Assembly (NCBI GenBank): GCA_963805715.1
Contig: CAWDVK010000009.1
Location: 186,001-250,000 of the forward strand
Direction of reading: 5' to 3'
Source of the DNA: CAWDVK01 sp963805715
Lineage (GTDB): Bacteria; Actinomycetota; Actinomycetes; Streptosporangiales; Streptosporangiaceae
DNA: 64,000 bases
Position 1 is the stretch's first letter. Each line of letters begins with the position of its first letter. Both the position numbers and the translations under genes were made by a program. Below, one piece after another: positions 41,288 to 50,599 of the stretch. A model generated the notes under the pieces. The model did no database searches. It worked only from the letters and a program-made list of their open reading frames with translations, and was not told the DNA's origin.

Positions 41288-41879
41288 CGAAGGCCACCCT
41301 CTTTTGTCGGCGCGAGCGTAACGCGGGAAGCGCACGGCCACAAGCGCCGTGTTGGAACCTATCTCCCTTTCCGAACTCCCAGGGGTTGGCAATTCGCCCC
41401 CATAGGACTGTCCGGCGATCTGCTGGCGAGACTGGCGCTTGAGGTGGTTTCTGCGAGCCCGACCTGCGCGAAGGACGCGCGGAGGAGCTGAACGACCCGC
41501 GGCCGGGAACGGGAGCCCGCCAGGCGCCTGAACTTCCGTGACGGCTCTTTCATCGCTATCGGCTTCGAAGATTTTTCTCACGCGATCTGACTGGGCGTAC
41601 CGGGAAGTGCTCCGGGCGCGAGCGGATACTCCGGCTGGACAAGGCCTGACCCTGGCTCTGGGAAGCCATTCGCGCGAACGCACCGCTACCACCGGCCTGC
41701 AGAAGCGCCAGGCTCGCACTCTCCCGATCAAGGCCGCCGGGCGGAATCACGATGCCGGAAGAACCTAGCTCTTCGACCGGTATCTTCTTAGCAGGTAATG
41801 CAGCGGTGTGGCGAGTCTTCGTGATCGCCTACGCTGCTGGCATAAGCGCTACCTCTAATCCCTGAGGAGGAGTGAGACA
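41288..41879. other. Spacer without a recognised gene
   Basis: About 590 bp between glucoamylase and lsr2. Frames on both strands are open in places but give no protein-like or known sequence; codon bias is weak. The right end carries the strong GGAGGAG site of lsr2. The probable promoter of lsr2 lies in the last 100 bp (for example TGGCATAAG at 41838-41846). Confidence 0.4.
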
Positions 41880-42200
41880 GTGGCTCAGCGGATGCAGATC
41901 CTGTATGTAGACGACATTGACGGCAGCGAGGCCGAGGGCACCGTCAGGTTCGGTTTCGACGGCGTCGACTATGAGATCGACCTGAATAACCAGCACGCGG
42001 ACCAGCTCGCCAGGGCCATCGGCCCCTATGTTGATGCCGCGCGCAAGGTGTCATCAGCCCGGCGGCCCGCCCGCCGATCGCGCCCGGCTCGTCACAACCA
42101 GTCCGACGTCCGAGCGTGGGCTCGCGCCCAGGGCCTCAAGGTCTCCGACCGCGGACGCATCCCCGCGGACGTGCTGGCCAGGTACGAATCCGCGCACTAG
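41880..42200 (+). CDS. lsr2: Lsr2 family nucleoid-associated protein
   Basis: A 106-residue complete Lsr2. N-terminal dimerisation domain (about 1-58): MAQRMQILYVDDIDGSEAEG, then TVRFGFDGVDYEIDLNNQHA. A basic linker with RRPARRSRPAR leads to the C-terminal DNA-binding domain with the AT-hook-like motif SDRGRIP (about residues 91-97) in VRAWARAQGLKVSDRGRIPA. Lsr2 bridges DNA and silences A/T-rich, often foreign, genes. The GTG start at 41880 follows GGAGGAG by 7 nt. Its presence amid mosaic DNA fits its role in silencing acquired DNA. Confidence 0.96.
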   Translation: MAQRMQILYVDDIDGSEAEGTVRFGFDGVDYEIDLNNQHADQLARAIGPYVDAARKVSSARRPARRSRPARHNQSDVRAWARAQGLKVSDRGRIPADVLARYESAH

Positions 42201-42430
42201 GCCTCGCAGCAGGCGCTAGCACGGCAGGGATAACGCCATCCGGCGCCTGGCATTGTGCAGCCGCTGGGCCGTAGCGCTGAGGGTGAGGGCCCGGCTTGCC
42301 TGCCAGCTCGGGCACGCCGGCCACGATTCGGTGCGCCGCAGTAGACCGGACGCGCCTCAACCCTGGTGCCCCCGGGACAGAACCCGTACCTGTGCGGCGC
42401 GGGCCCCCGGCGCAGCCACCGCAGGGCAGA

Positions 42431-42847
42431 TCACCACAGTGGGTCAAGGCTCTTGCCATGACCGCGGGACAGTGACCGAAACCCGACATCGGACACCTGC
42501 CAGTGCCGGCAGCAGTACGCGGCGTCACACTCGCCGCACAATCCCGCATCGTCGTGAAATCCCGCAGCGCGGACCCGAGCGAAAGACCACGGCCGCCGGA
42601 ACGCCTCGGCGATCCGCCGCGCCCGGCCAGCCTCGATCGGATCACCGCCCCATCCGTTCCCGGCGGCTACGCCCTCGAACAGCAGATGCCATCGAGCGGG
42701 GTCGCGGCGGCGCCGGAACGCATCCCGGCGCCCGCCATCCCACCGATCCCCTCCAGCAGGCACCTGCCCGGGCGCGACAAGCTCGACGCGGGCCGATGGC
42801 TGCCCGCACACCACGCACGGCGGCGCTGCCACCATGCCCGCCGCCAT
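42431..42847 (-). CDS. Hypothetical cysteine-rich protein, 138 aa
   Basis: A small protein with an N-terminal CVVCGQP pair and a C-terminal CGECDAAYCCRHW cluster, which may form one zinc site, and an aromatic-rich centre (DRWDGGRRDAFRRRRDPARW, then LLFEGVAAGNGWGGD). Similar proteins occur in actinobacteria without known function. ATG at 42847 (MAAGMVAAPP) is a reasonable start; the frame extends to 42943. Third-position GC is high and the protein is not a shadow of another gene. Confidence 0.6.
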   Translation of the reverse strand: MAAGMVAAPPCVVCGQPSARVELVAPGQVPAGGDRWDGGRRDAFRRRRDPARWHLLFEGVAAGNGWGGDPIEAGRARRIAEAFRRPWSFARVRAAGFHDDAGLCGECDAAYCCRHWQVSDVGFRSLSRGHGKSLDPLW

Positions 42848-43147
42848 GGATGAAATTATGACCCCCATCGGGCTGTGCCGCTGGCGGCCGAACCCTCGCC
42901 GTAACGCCCGTGATCGGCGCTCGAGCACGAGCACCTGCGACACAACGTGACCGCCTCTCGATGACGCGACGCACCCGATCCGCCGATCTGAGCTTGCTGG
43001 GCTACCCGGCTGCAGACGAAAGAAGCCATCCGAGATTGGGGGTTATGGGCGCCACCTCTGGCAGCAGTCGGTTGTGACTCCGCCACAAACTTATGCATAC
43101 CCTGGCTGACCATTGGCCGGCCGCTTAGGGGTGCGAGGCCCCGCACG
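42848..43147. other. Spacer without a recognised gene
   Basis: Roughly 300 bp. Its composition is less G+C-rich than adjacent coding DNA, with a GGGGGTTATGGG stretch and CACAAACTTATGCAT. It reads like non-coding DNA linked to a repeated element, but I cannot identify it. Confidence 0.3.
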
Positions 43148-43420
43148 TCACCGGTGATTTCCGGGGTCCTGGACGGGTCGTGAGGCGACAGCCACGCCGG
43201 CTGCCCAGCCCGGTGCTCTCCCTCTCTTGGGCGGTCTGACCTTCTCCGTCTCGATACCGGAGCGTTCCAGCAGCCATGAGACCACCGAGTTCGGGTTCCG
43301 CATTTCCCTGGTGCGGACCTGGCCGCGACCCCGCACAAGCACTGGGATCGCGGCCGCCACTTCCAGCAACCGGCTTGCCTTCTTGACGTCGGTGCTCAGT
43401 AGCGCGGGGCTGTCCCGCCG
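43148..43420 (-). pseudogene. C-terminal remnant of a hypothetical protein
   Basis: The minus strand reads KKASRLLEVAAAIPVLVRGR and then GQVRTREMRNPNSVVSWLLE before a stop, with no start or N-terminal half upstream (the frame becomes unrecognisable beyond about 43420). The sequence has normal protein-like composition and is probably the 3' end of a larger gene that has been deleted. Function not recognised. Confidence 0.45.
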
Positions 43421-43634
43421 CTACCGGCGAAGGTGAGCTTGCGGGAAGCGATCCAGCGGGGGCCAGCGTGGCCCTCGGTGAGGCCCTGTGTGCGAGGCGT
43501 TGCTGCCTCGCCGCGGCGGGAGACCCCCAGACGCGCGGCGGCCTCGCTCAAGGATCCTCAAGCTGCGCGCGACGCCCCGCCCGCAGGACCTTTGGCCTCT
43601 TGAGCGGCAGTGACAGCCGCAGGACGGTTGTGGT

Positions 43635-44300
43635 ATGGCGATTGGTCGCAAGCTTGCCGGGCTGGCCGGTCTAACCGCCGCCGTTTACGCGCTCGTCCTG
43701 CGCCCTCGGATGGATCGCTGGGGGGCCACCGACGAGGAGGTGGAGGACACCTACCCCGGGGGTGAGTTCATCCCCGGCGGCGTTCGATCCTCGACCATGG
43801 CCGTCACGATCGAGGCTCCACCCGCCAGTGTGTGGCCGTGGCTCGTCCAGATGGGATATGACCGAGCTGGCTGGTACTCCTGGGATCGCCTCGACAACGG
43901 GGGCCGCCCCAGTGCCAGGGAGGTCCACCCTGAGTGGCAGAACCTCTCGGTTGGGGACTACCTGTCGGCCGGGTCGCCAGCTGGCCCCGCGTACCCCTGG
44001 CAGGTGGCAGCGCTCGAACCCGGACGGTTCCTGGGATTGCGCGGGCTGACCGATTTGCATGTCCGTCGTCTCGACCCGGCCCAGCCGAGGCCCTCTGCCT
44101 ACATCGACGGACTCTGGGGATTCCTGCTCAAGGAGCTACCCGGTGATCGCACGCGGCTCGTGCAAAGCGGATATCAGTCCATTCGTCCCCGCTGGCTCGA
44201 GCGCTTGATCAACTTCTGGATCCACCCGCCGGTCCACTGGACGGGGCAGACACGCCAGTTCGCCAACCTCAAGCGCAACATCGAATCGGCCGGGCGGTAG
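43635..44300 (+). CDS. SRPBCC-like hypothetical protein, 221 aa
   Basis: A protein with a short N-terminal hydrophobic segment (LAGLAGLTAAVYALVLRP) that may be a membrane anchor. The segment VTIEAPPASVWPWLVQMGYD at about residues 57-76 opens the helix-grip (SRPBCC/START-like) fold of the 'polyketide cyclase/dehydrase' group. Later strands include EWQNLSVGDYL and TRLVQSGYQSI. These folds bind hydrophobic ligands; the ligand is unknown. ATG at 43635 is the only start with domain content. Stands alone, convergent with the WS/DGAT gene. Confidence 0.7.
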   Translation: MAIGRKLAGLAGLTAAVYALVLRPRMDRWGATDEEVEDTYPGGEFIPGGVRSSTMAVTIEAPPASVWPWLVQMGYDRAGWYSWDRLDNGGRPSAREVHPEWQNLSVGDYLSAGSPAGPAYPWQVAALEPGRFLGLRGLTDLHVRRLDPAQPRPSAYIDGLWGFLLKELPGDRTRLVQSGYQSIRPRWLERLINFWIHPPVHWTGQTRQFANLKRNIESAGR

Positions 44301-44361
44301 CAACCCGCAGAGCCGCAAACGGTGACCCATCCCATATCGCTCCGCTTCCAGCAGGTCAGGA

Positions 44362-45762
44362 CTAGGTAACGGCGGCGCCGAGCTGCTCGAGCGTGTCTGC
44401 CATCCCGGCGGCGACGACGGCCAGATCAGGGATCGCCTCGGGGTCGCCGACGACAGCGATGTTCAGCTGGCCCGCGTAGGAGAGGGCGCCGACGCTTACG
44501 GTGACGTTGCCCTGCACGATGCCGATCTGGTACATCTCCCGGATTCTCGCGCCCGCCAGGCACAAGGGGGAGGCGGGGCCGGGGAGATTGCTGACGAGCA
44601 GGTTGACCATGCGCTGCCGCGACATCATGCTGATCATCGGTCGTTGCAGCAGGCTGGTGTTCGGGCCAGCGTACGGTGGCTGGCGCTTGCGGGCCGCGGT
44701 GACTGCGGCGATCTGCGCCAGCCGCCGGGCGGGGTCAGCCTCTGCGACCGGGAGCGGGACGAGGATGATGCCGACCCGATTCCCGGTGGCCCGCGGATCC
44801 GGCGCGGCTCGCACCGATGCGGCCACCGAGGCCCGCAGGACGAGCCGCGGCGTGAGCTCACCGCGGGCGGCCAGCACGCTCCTGGCCCCGCCTGCCACTG
44901 CCGCCAGGACAACGTCATTGACCGTTCCCCCGTGCGCGTGCGCGACCGCCCGGGCGCGCTCCAGGTCCGCCCGGACCAGAAGCAGGCGGTGGTGCCCGCT
45001 GACCGGGACGTTCAGTGAGGTCCGGGGGGCGACGCCGTCGGCTGCCAGCTGGCCGGCCTGCCGGGCCAGGACGCCGAAGCGGGCGGCCCCGGCCGAGGGA
45101 CGCCGCAAGGCGCGCACGGCGCCGGTCACGGCCAGCGCCTGCCGGTGCAACTGGTCGGCGGCCAGCTCGCGTCCGGAAGGGACCGCTTCGGGCGCCCAGG
45201 CCGGGACGTCCGCAGCCGCCGTACCCGGATCGGGGTCGCACAGGGCTCCGAGCATCGCCAGCGCGGCGATCCCGTCGGCGACCACATGATGCAAGCGGAC
45301 CAGCAGCCCGGCGCGGTGATCAGCCAGCCCGGTCAGCAGCCACATCTGCCACAGCGGCCGGGACCGGTCCAGCCGGTCCTGGTTCAGCTCGGCGCAGACC
45401 CGCAGCAGTGCCGCCTCGTCGCCCGGCGCGGGCACCGGCCGGGCGCGCACGTGCTCCCGGATGTCGAAGCCGGCGGCGTCCACCCAGACGGGAGGCCCGA
45501 GGCCGAGCCCCGGCCGGTACAGCACCTGCCGCAAGCGAGGCGCTAGATGCAGCCGCTGCGCCACGATCACCCGCAGGGTATCCAGATCCAGCAGGCTGGC
45601 CGGGCGCGCGAGGTCCCGCGGACCCGCCAGGCCAGCGCGGCCGGAGTCCGCCAGGCCCGCGCGAACAGCGCCGTCAAAGATGATCAGCGCCGCAACGTGC
45701 ATCGGCAGGCCGCGGTCCTCGACCCGCAGGATGATCAGCTCCGGGGGGCTCAGCCGCTCCAT
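44362..45762 (-). CDS. Wax ester synthase / diacylglycerol acyltransferase (WS/DGAT)
   Basis: A 466-residue acyltransferase. It has the N-terminal MERLSPPELIILRVEDRGLP typical of the family, the catalytic HHxxxDG motif as LHHVVADGIAAL at about residues 143-154, and the C-terminal PLP..AD and LVSNLPGPASPL segments. It esterifies acyl-CoA with diacylglycerol or fatty alcohol for storage lipid, as in mycobacteria and streptomycetes. The ATG at 45762 matches homologues; a longer frame to 45846 exists. No lipid-metabolism genes are adjacent. Confidence 0.9.
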   Translation of the reverse strand: MERLSPPELIILRVEDRGLPMHVAALIIFDGAVRAGLADSGRAGLAGPRDLARPASLLDLDTLRVIVAQRLHLAPRLRQVLYRPGLGLGPPVWVDAAGFDIREHVRARPVPAPGDEAALLRVCAELNQDRLDRSRPLWQMWLLTGLADHRAGLLVRLHHVVADGIAALAMLGALCDPDPGTAAADVPAWAPEAVPSGRELAADQLHRQALAVTGAVRALRRPSAGAARFGVLARQAGQLAADGVAPRTSLNVPVSGHHRLLLVRADLERARAVAHAHGGTVNDVVLAAVAGGARSVLAARGELTPRLVLRASVAASVRAAPDPRATGNRVGIILVPLPVAEADPARRLAQIAAVTAARKRQPPYAGPNTSLLQRPMISMMSRQRMVNLLVSNLPGPASPLCLAGARIREMYQIGIVQGNVTVSVGALSYAGQLNIAVVGDPEAIPDLAVVAAGMADTLEQLGAAVT

Positions 45763-46459
45763 AAGGCCCAGATCCTCAGCCGCCCGGCCGCCGGCACCGG
45801 GCGCGGGCCGAGCCCGCGCGCCGCCGGGGGAACCGCACGACGGCATGCCCGGCCAGCGACACAGCCGCAGCCAAGGCTCCGGCGCGCGCCACGGCTACCG
45901 TGCCCGGTCCGCTCTGCGGCTTCCCGCGGTCGCCAGCCATCACGCCAGCCTCACGGCCTGCTTACGGTCCGGCCAGGGACCAACGTCCCGGACCGGGCGC
46001 GCGCTCCTCCCACCACAGGCCGCGCCCGCGATCTTCTGAGCCGTGGCGCAGACCGTTCCGTTGTCTGCCGCGGAATCCTCTAGCTTGGCCTCGTCCCGAA
46101 GCACGCCGTAAATCACCGTTATGCACGCTGATTGTTGCCGGCGGGCACGCCCGAGGTGGACGCGCAGATAGATTGTTCTGACCTCAGAGGATCGCGGCCG
46201 CGCGGCGGCTGCCGGGTCATGCCGCGTGTCCCGCCCATGCTAGAGGCGCGCACCCGACAGCGCTTACGGCATACCAGCACAGGATGGGAGCCGACCCAGG
46301 GGCCGACGGTCGCGCAGCGTGGATCCTCCCGAGGCCGGGATTAGCCGATGTCCAGAACCAGGTCCGCGGTGGCGACGCTGACCTCGCCGTCGTAACCGTG
46401 CCGGGCCGCGGCCCGGTCTGTGCCAGGCATCAAGTCGGGGCACGACCGCACGTTCTCTG
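45763..46459. other. Spacer with a possible gene-end remnant
   Basis: About 700 bp. Minus strand 46341-46420 reads ARHGYDGEVSVATADLVLDI and a stop, which looks like the C-terminus of an unidentified protein. The rest (45763-46340) has no recognisable coding content. Confidence 0.35.
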
Positions 46460-46850
46460 GTGTGGGCGGAGGACTTCGATGGTGCCGCGGGATCGCCGAC
46501 TGATCCCGGGATCTGGCGGATGCAGACTGGCGGCGGCGGGTGGGGCAATGAGCAGCTGCAGTGTTACACCGACAGCAGCCAGAACGTGCGCCTGGATGGA
46601 GCCGGCCACCTGGCCGTCGTTGCCCGCCGGGCGGGTCCGCGGTCGCGCGCGGATCGCCACGGCGGGTGCATGTATACCTCTGGGCGATTGACCACCAAGG
46701 ACCGTGTGGCGCTGTGCTATGGGCTCGTACAAGCGCGGATCAGGGTCCCCCGCGGCCGCGGCATCTGGCCCGCGTTCTGGATGCTCGGCCACGACATCGA
46801 CGAGGTGGGCTGGCCGCGCTGCGGTGAGATCGACGTCATGGAGAACCCAG
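46460..46850 (+). pseudogene. GH16 beta-glucanase remnant
   Basis: The frame from GTG 46460 reads WAEDFDGAAGSPTDPGIWRM and then GNEQLQCYTDSSQNVRLDGA, and has the GH16 active-site segment CGEIDVMEN (E-[IVL]-D-x-x-E) at about 46822-46850. The signal peptide before it and the second half of the jelly-roll fold after it are missing. Beyond 46850 the frame has no GH16 homology, although it stays open to 47029. A family 16 laminarinase/beta-glucanase gene has lost both ends. Confidence 0.65.
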
Positions 46851-47097
46851 TGCAAAGAGGCGCTGGGCACTGTACTGGCGTGATCGCAACCTGCGCTTCC
46901 ACCGCGATTGTTGAAGTGAATGTCCGGGCCAGGCAGAATCCGCCACCAGCGGCCGGGACGTTCGCTCGCATCACCGACTGGCACCTCGGTCCGACACGGA
47001 CCGTTAAGCCCGCGATCATGTTACGGTAGAATACCGATCGATACTTTTGTGCCGTACGCCTGGGTCAGCCGGTTCCGGACTGCCGGAGGTTCTCGCG
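46851..47097. promoter_or_regulatory. Region before the dehydrogenase-membrane fusion gene
   Basis: No gene recognised. TACGGTAGAATACCGATCG at about 47025-47043 is A/T-richer than surroundings and could supply a -10 (TAGAAT); a ribosome-binding GGAGG at 47084-47088 precedes the GTG at 47098. Confidence 0.3.
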
Positions 47098-49323
47098 GTG
47101 GCTGAATCTCAGTCTGCCCACAGTTACGGCCGCGATGTGGTCGTGGTTGGTGGCTGCGGCCGCGCTGGCCTGCCGCTGGCGGTCGCCCTGGCGGATGGCG
47201 GAGCAGCGGTGGGCATTTACGATGCCAGCGCCGAGGCAGTCGACATGGTCAACGCGGCCCGCGTGCCGTCCGCCGGGCTCTGCTCCGCATCCGCCCTTAA
47301 GCGGGTGATCGGGGAGGAACGGCTTGAGGCCAGCACTGATCCGGCGATCGTGGCCAGTGCCGAGCATGTGATCGTAGTGATCGGCGCGCCGGCTGGGGAA
47401 CACCTCGGCCCGCAGGGGTCGGTGATCGGGCGGGCGCTTGGGGGCTGTGCGCGGTATCTCACCGACGGTCAGCTGCTCGTTGTGCGCGGTGCCGGCTTTC
47501 CGGGCGTGACCGCGCAGGCCGAGAAGATGATCGCGGACCTTGGGGTAGCGGTGGACGTGGCATTCTGCCCGGAGCCGGTCGCCCGGGACCCGGCCATGAC
47601 CGAGCTTGGCGGCCTGCCCCAGATCGTGGCGAGCCGGACCGCTCGCGGCAGCGAGCGGTCCGGCGCGCTGTTCGGACGGATCACCGGCGACATCGTCCTG
47701 ATGGCGCCCGACGACGCCGAGCCGGGTAAGAAGGGGGAAGCACCCGGCGGGACTCCGCAGCGGCAGCTGCGGCCGGCGGCCAGGCACGGCGCGACGCGCT
47801 GGGTTGCGGTGATGGCCTGGATGGCGGCCGGGCTGATCCTGTTCTTTTGCTACTGGCGGCTGTCACGAACGATACCGGCCAACTCTGACGGGGCCGGCCT
47901 CGCGCTGCAAGCGTGGGACATGCTGCACGGCAACCTGCTGCTGGATGGCTGGACAGTGGGGGACGTGTCGCTCTACACCACCCAGCTGCCGCAGTACATG
48001 CTGCTGGAATTGGCCCTCGGCCTGCACGCGGACCTGGTGCATGTCGCCCCCGCGATGACTTACACGCTGGCAGTCCTGTTCGCGGCACTGGTGGCCAAGG
48101 GCAACGCGACCGGCCGGGACGGGCTCGTCCGCGCCGCTATCGCCGCCGTCATCATGCTGGCCCCGCAACTGGGCACCGGGGTCGGCATCCTGATCATGGC
48201 TCCTGATCATGTGGGCACAGCGGTGCCGGTGCTGGTGGCGTGGCTGATCCTGGACCGGGCAAGGTCCCGGTGGTACGTGCCGGTCATCATCGGCGCGGTG
48301 CTGGCCTGGGCGCTGGTCGCGGACCCGCTCGTCCTCTACATAGGGATCGTGCCGCTGCTGCTGGTGTGCGCGGTCCGCGCCTACCGGGGCGCCGTCCAGC
48401 AGCAGCGGCCATGGTCATCGCAGTGGTACGAGCTCTCACTTGGCGCGGCAGCACTAGCCGCACTCGCCGCCGCGGACCTGGTGTCAACCGCGCTACGAGC
48501 AGCGGGCGGCTTCCACCTGCTGCCGCTGCTCGGCGGATTCGCCGATCCGGCCCAGCTGACCGGCCAGATGTGGCTCGCGGTAGAGTCCGTGCTGGTGCTG
48601 TTCGGGGCTGACTTCCTCGGCCAGCCATTCCACCCCGCGCCGGCGGTCGCGCTCTTCCACCTTGCGGGGGTCTTCCTCGTCGCCTGGGCGGTCTTGATTG
48701 CTGCCCGGCGATTTTTGCGCGACCGCGATATGGTTGCCGCGCTCCTCGTCGCGGGCCTGGTCATCAACCTGGCCGCGTTCGTGCTGAGCACGCGGGTGGG
48801 CGATCTCGGAGACTCGCGGGAGATCGGCGCGGTCGCTCCGATCGGCGCGGCGCTCGCTGGGCGGCTGCTCGGCGAGCGGCTGGCCGCTGCCCGGCTGATC
48901 CCGCTGCTGCTCGCAGTGCTGCTGGGGAATGTGCTGATCCTGGGCTACGACGTGGCTAAGCCGCCTGCCCCAGAACCAGACCAGCGGCTCGCCGACTGGC
49001 TGGTCACACAGCATTTCCACAACGGCCTGGCAGCCTACTGGGCTGCCAGCGTCACCACGCTGTCGAGCCAGGACCGGGTTCAGGTTAGCCCGGTATGCGG
49101 AAATTACAGGGTCTTCGTCCCCTATCAGTGGGAGGCGAAGGACTCCTGGTACGACCCGGCGCGTCATTACGCGAATTTCCTCGTGATCGGCGCACCCTCA
49201 ACCTGCAACTACGCCACGCCAGCACAGGCCCGGTCCGTGTTCGGGCCCCCTGCACAGACCTACCATGTCGCCGGATACACGGTCCTGGTCTGGCGCAAGA
49301 ACCTGCTCACCGCTCTCGGCTGA
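47098..49323 (+). CDS. Fusion of a nucleotide-sugar dehydrogenase NAD domain with a polytopic membrane protein
   Basis: A 741-residue protein. Residues about 1-205 form the NAD-binding Rossmann domain of UDP-glucose/UDP-ManNAc dehydrogenase-like proteins: VVVVGGCGRAGLPLAVALAD, IYDASAEAVDMVNAARVPSA and a FPGVTAQAEKMIADLGV segment. At the point where the central UDPG/MGDP dehydrogenase domain should begin (after a TGDIVLMAPDDAE segment) the chain changes. A short linker is followed by about ten hydrophobic helices (ALLVAGLVINLAAFVLSTRV among them) and a soluble C-terminal domain, typical of an actinobacterial membrane protein that resembles GT-C enzymes. The catalytic Cys domain is absent. This may be a real fusion or a deletion junction kept in frame. 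GTG with GGAGG upstream. Confidence 0.7.
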   Translation: MAESQSAHSYGRDVVVVGGCGRAGLPLAVALADGGAAVGIYDASAEAVDMVNAARVPSAGLCSASALKRVIGEERLEASTDPAIVASAEHVIVVIGAPAGEHLGPQGSVIGRALGGCARYLTDGQLLVVRGAGFPGVTAQAEKMIADLGVAVDVAFCPEPVARDPAMTELGGLPQIVASRTARGSERSGALFGRITGDIVLMAPDDAEPGKKGEAPGGTPQRQLRPAARHGATRWVAVMAWMAAGLILFFCYWRLSRTIPANSDGAGLALQAWDMLHGNLLLDGWTVGDVSLYTTQLPQYMLLELALGLHADLVHVAPAMTYTLAVLFAALVAKGNATGRDGLVRAAIAAVIMLAPQLGTGVGILIMAPDHVGTAVPVLVAWLILDRARSRWYVPVIIGAVLAWALVADPLVLYIGIVPLLLVCAVRAYRGAVQQQRPWSSQWYELSLGAAALAALAAADLVSTALRAAGGFHLLPLLGGFADPAQLTGQMWLAVESVLVLFGADFLGQPFHPAPAVALFHLAGVFLVAWAVLIAARRFLRDRDMVAALLVAGLVINLAAFVLSTRVGDLGDSREIGAVAPIGAALAGRLLGERLAAARLIPLLLAVLLGNVLILGYDVAKPPAPEPDQRLADWLVTQHFHNGLAAYWAASVTTLSSQDRVQVSPVCGNYRVFVPYQWEAKDSWYDPARHYANFLVIGAPSTCNYATPAQARSVFGPPAQTYHVAGYTVLVWRKNLLTALG

Positions 49324-49705
49324 CAGGAGCCTTCCGGATTCCGGCCGACGGTATGCCGCCGAGGGGCGTGAGCCGCAGCCCAGCTTGACCCAACAGGTCC
49401 GAGCCTTCCCAGCCCGCAAATCCGCCCACCATCCGAGCTGCCCCCGGTGATACGCCATTGATAGCCGACGGCGATCGGCTGCTCCGGCCGAGCTCAGACT
49501 GGGTCCCGCAGCACCGCGAGTGCTCCGACAACTCGTTGTGCCGCTGTCTCGCCGGTTACCGCCCGGCCGGTCGCGCGCATGAGCTCCTGATCGCAGCGGC
49601 AAGAACCGCTCCCCCGATCAGTCCGAGAGTCAGCGCGGCTCGGTTCGAGGAGGTCGTGGCGCTGAACAACCTCGGCAAGGCCTGCGCGAGGCAGGCCGGT
49701 TTGCG
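49324..49705. other. Spacer to the left of the IS21-type element
   Basis: No gene recognised. Open frames are present on both strands, but none shows a known domain. It lies between the end of the fusion gene and the left end of the transposable element. Confidence 0.35.
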
Positions 49706-49736
49706 TGTCAAGGGACATCGGGACTTCCCTGTGGGC

Positions 49737-49805
49737 GGACAGCTGATCTCCCTGCGGGTGGACAGGTTATGTCCGTGCTGACGGTCAGCTGATCTTTCTG
49801 GGGGT
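49737..49805. repeat. Terminal repeats of the IS21-type element
   Basis: Two 23-bp repeats, GGACAGCTGATCTCCCTGCG(GGT) at 49737-49759 and GGTCAGCTGATCTTTCTGGG(GGT) at 49783-49805, differ at four positions. The second abuts the istB stop. Spaced repeats inside the terminus are typical transposase-binding sites of IS21-family ends. Confidence 0.75.
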
Positions 49806-50599
49806 CAGGTCAGCGGCGTCACTCCCTTTCCGGCGGTGGCCTCGGCGAGGCGGAGGCTGGTGCCCTCGGTGAGGATGAGGTGGGCGTGGTGCAGCAGCCG
49901 GTCGACGGTCGCGGTGGCCAGGGTCCTGGGCATGATCGTGTCGAGTCCGCTGGGATGCAGGTTCGAGGTGATGATGACCGACCGGCGCTCGTAGGCGGCA
50001 TCGACAAGCCGGTAGAGGGCCTCGGCGGCGGCCTGCCCGGCGGGCAGCATGCCGATGTCATCGATCGTGATGAGGTCGCACCGGGTGATCTTGGCGATGG
50101 CCCTGGCGGTGGTGCCGTCGACGGCGGCGCGGCCGAGGGCGGCGGTCAGCGATTCCAGGGTGAACCAGGCGACCCGCATCCCGGCGTCGATGGCCTGGTG
50201 CGCGAGCGCCTCGGCGAAGTGCGATTTCCCGGTCCCGGACGGGCCGGCGATCGCGAGATTCTCCGCGCGGGTGACCCATTCCAGGGTCATCAGGGCGTGC
50301 TGGGCGGGCAGCGGGATGGAGGAGTCCGTCTCGCGCCAGGACGCGAAGGTTTTCCCGGCGGGCAGCCCGGCGGCCTTGCGGCGGATCCGCCGCCCGGCCT
50401 GGTCGCGGCCGCGGATCTCTTCTTCGAGCAGGATGCGGATGACCTCGGCGGGGTCCCACCGCTGGGCTCTGGCGGTGGCCAGGACGCCGGGTGCTGCCTG
50501 GCGGAGGTAGGGCAGGCGCATCCGGCGCAGCAGGGCGTCGAGCTGGTCAGGGACCGGCGGCGCGACGGGGGCGGCGGGGGCGAGGGCGGTTCCGGTCAC
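49805..50599 (-). CDS. istB: IstB, IS21-type helper ATPase
   Basis: A 264-residue AAA+ ATPase. A DUF4158-like/IstB N-terminal helical part (LDALLRRMRLPYLRQAAPGV) is followed by the IstB core with Walker A AGPSGTGKSHFAEAL at about residues 119-133, Walker B CDLITIDDIGM near 185 and the sensor segment VIITSNLHPSG near 220-230. IstB assembles on DNA and delivers target DNA to the IstA transposase. The GTG start at 50599 overlaps the stop of the 313-aa gene (GTGA), so it is translationally coupled to it. Intact. Confidence 0.92.
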   Translation of the reverse strand: MTGTALAPAAPVAPPVPDQLDALLRRMRLPYLRQAAPGVLATARAQRWDPAEVIRILLEEEIRGRDQAGRRIRRKAAGLPAGKTFASWRETDSSIPLPAQHALMTLEWVTRAENLAIAGPSGTGKSHFAEALAHQAIDAGMRVAWFTLESLTAALGRAAVDGTTARAIAKITRCDLITIDDIGMLPAGQAAAEALYRLVDAAYERRSVIITSNLHPSGLDTIMPRTLATATVDRLLHHAHLILTEGTSLRLAEATAGKGVTPLT

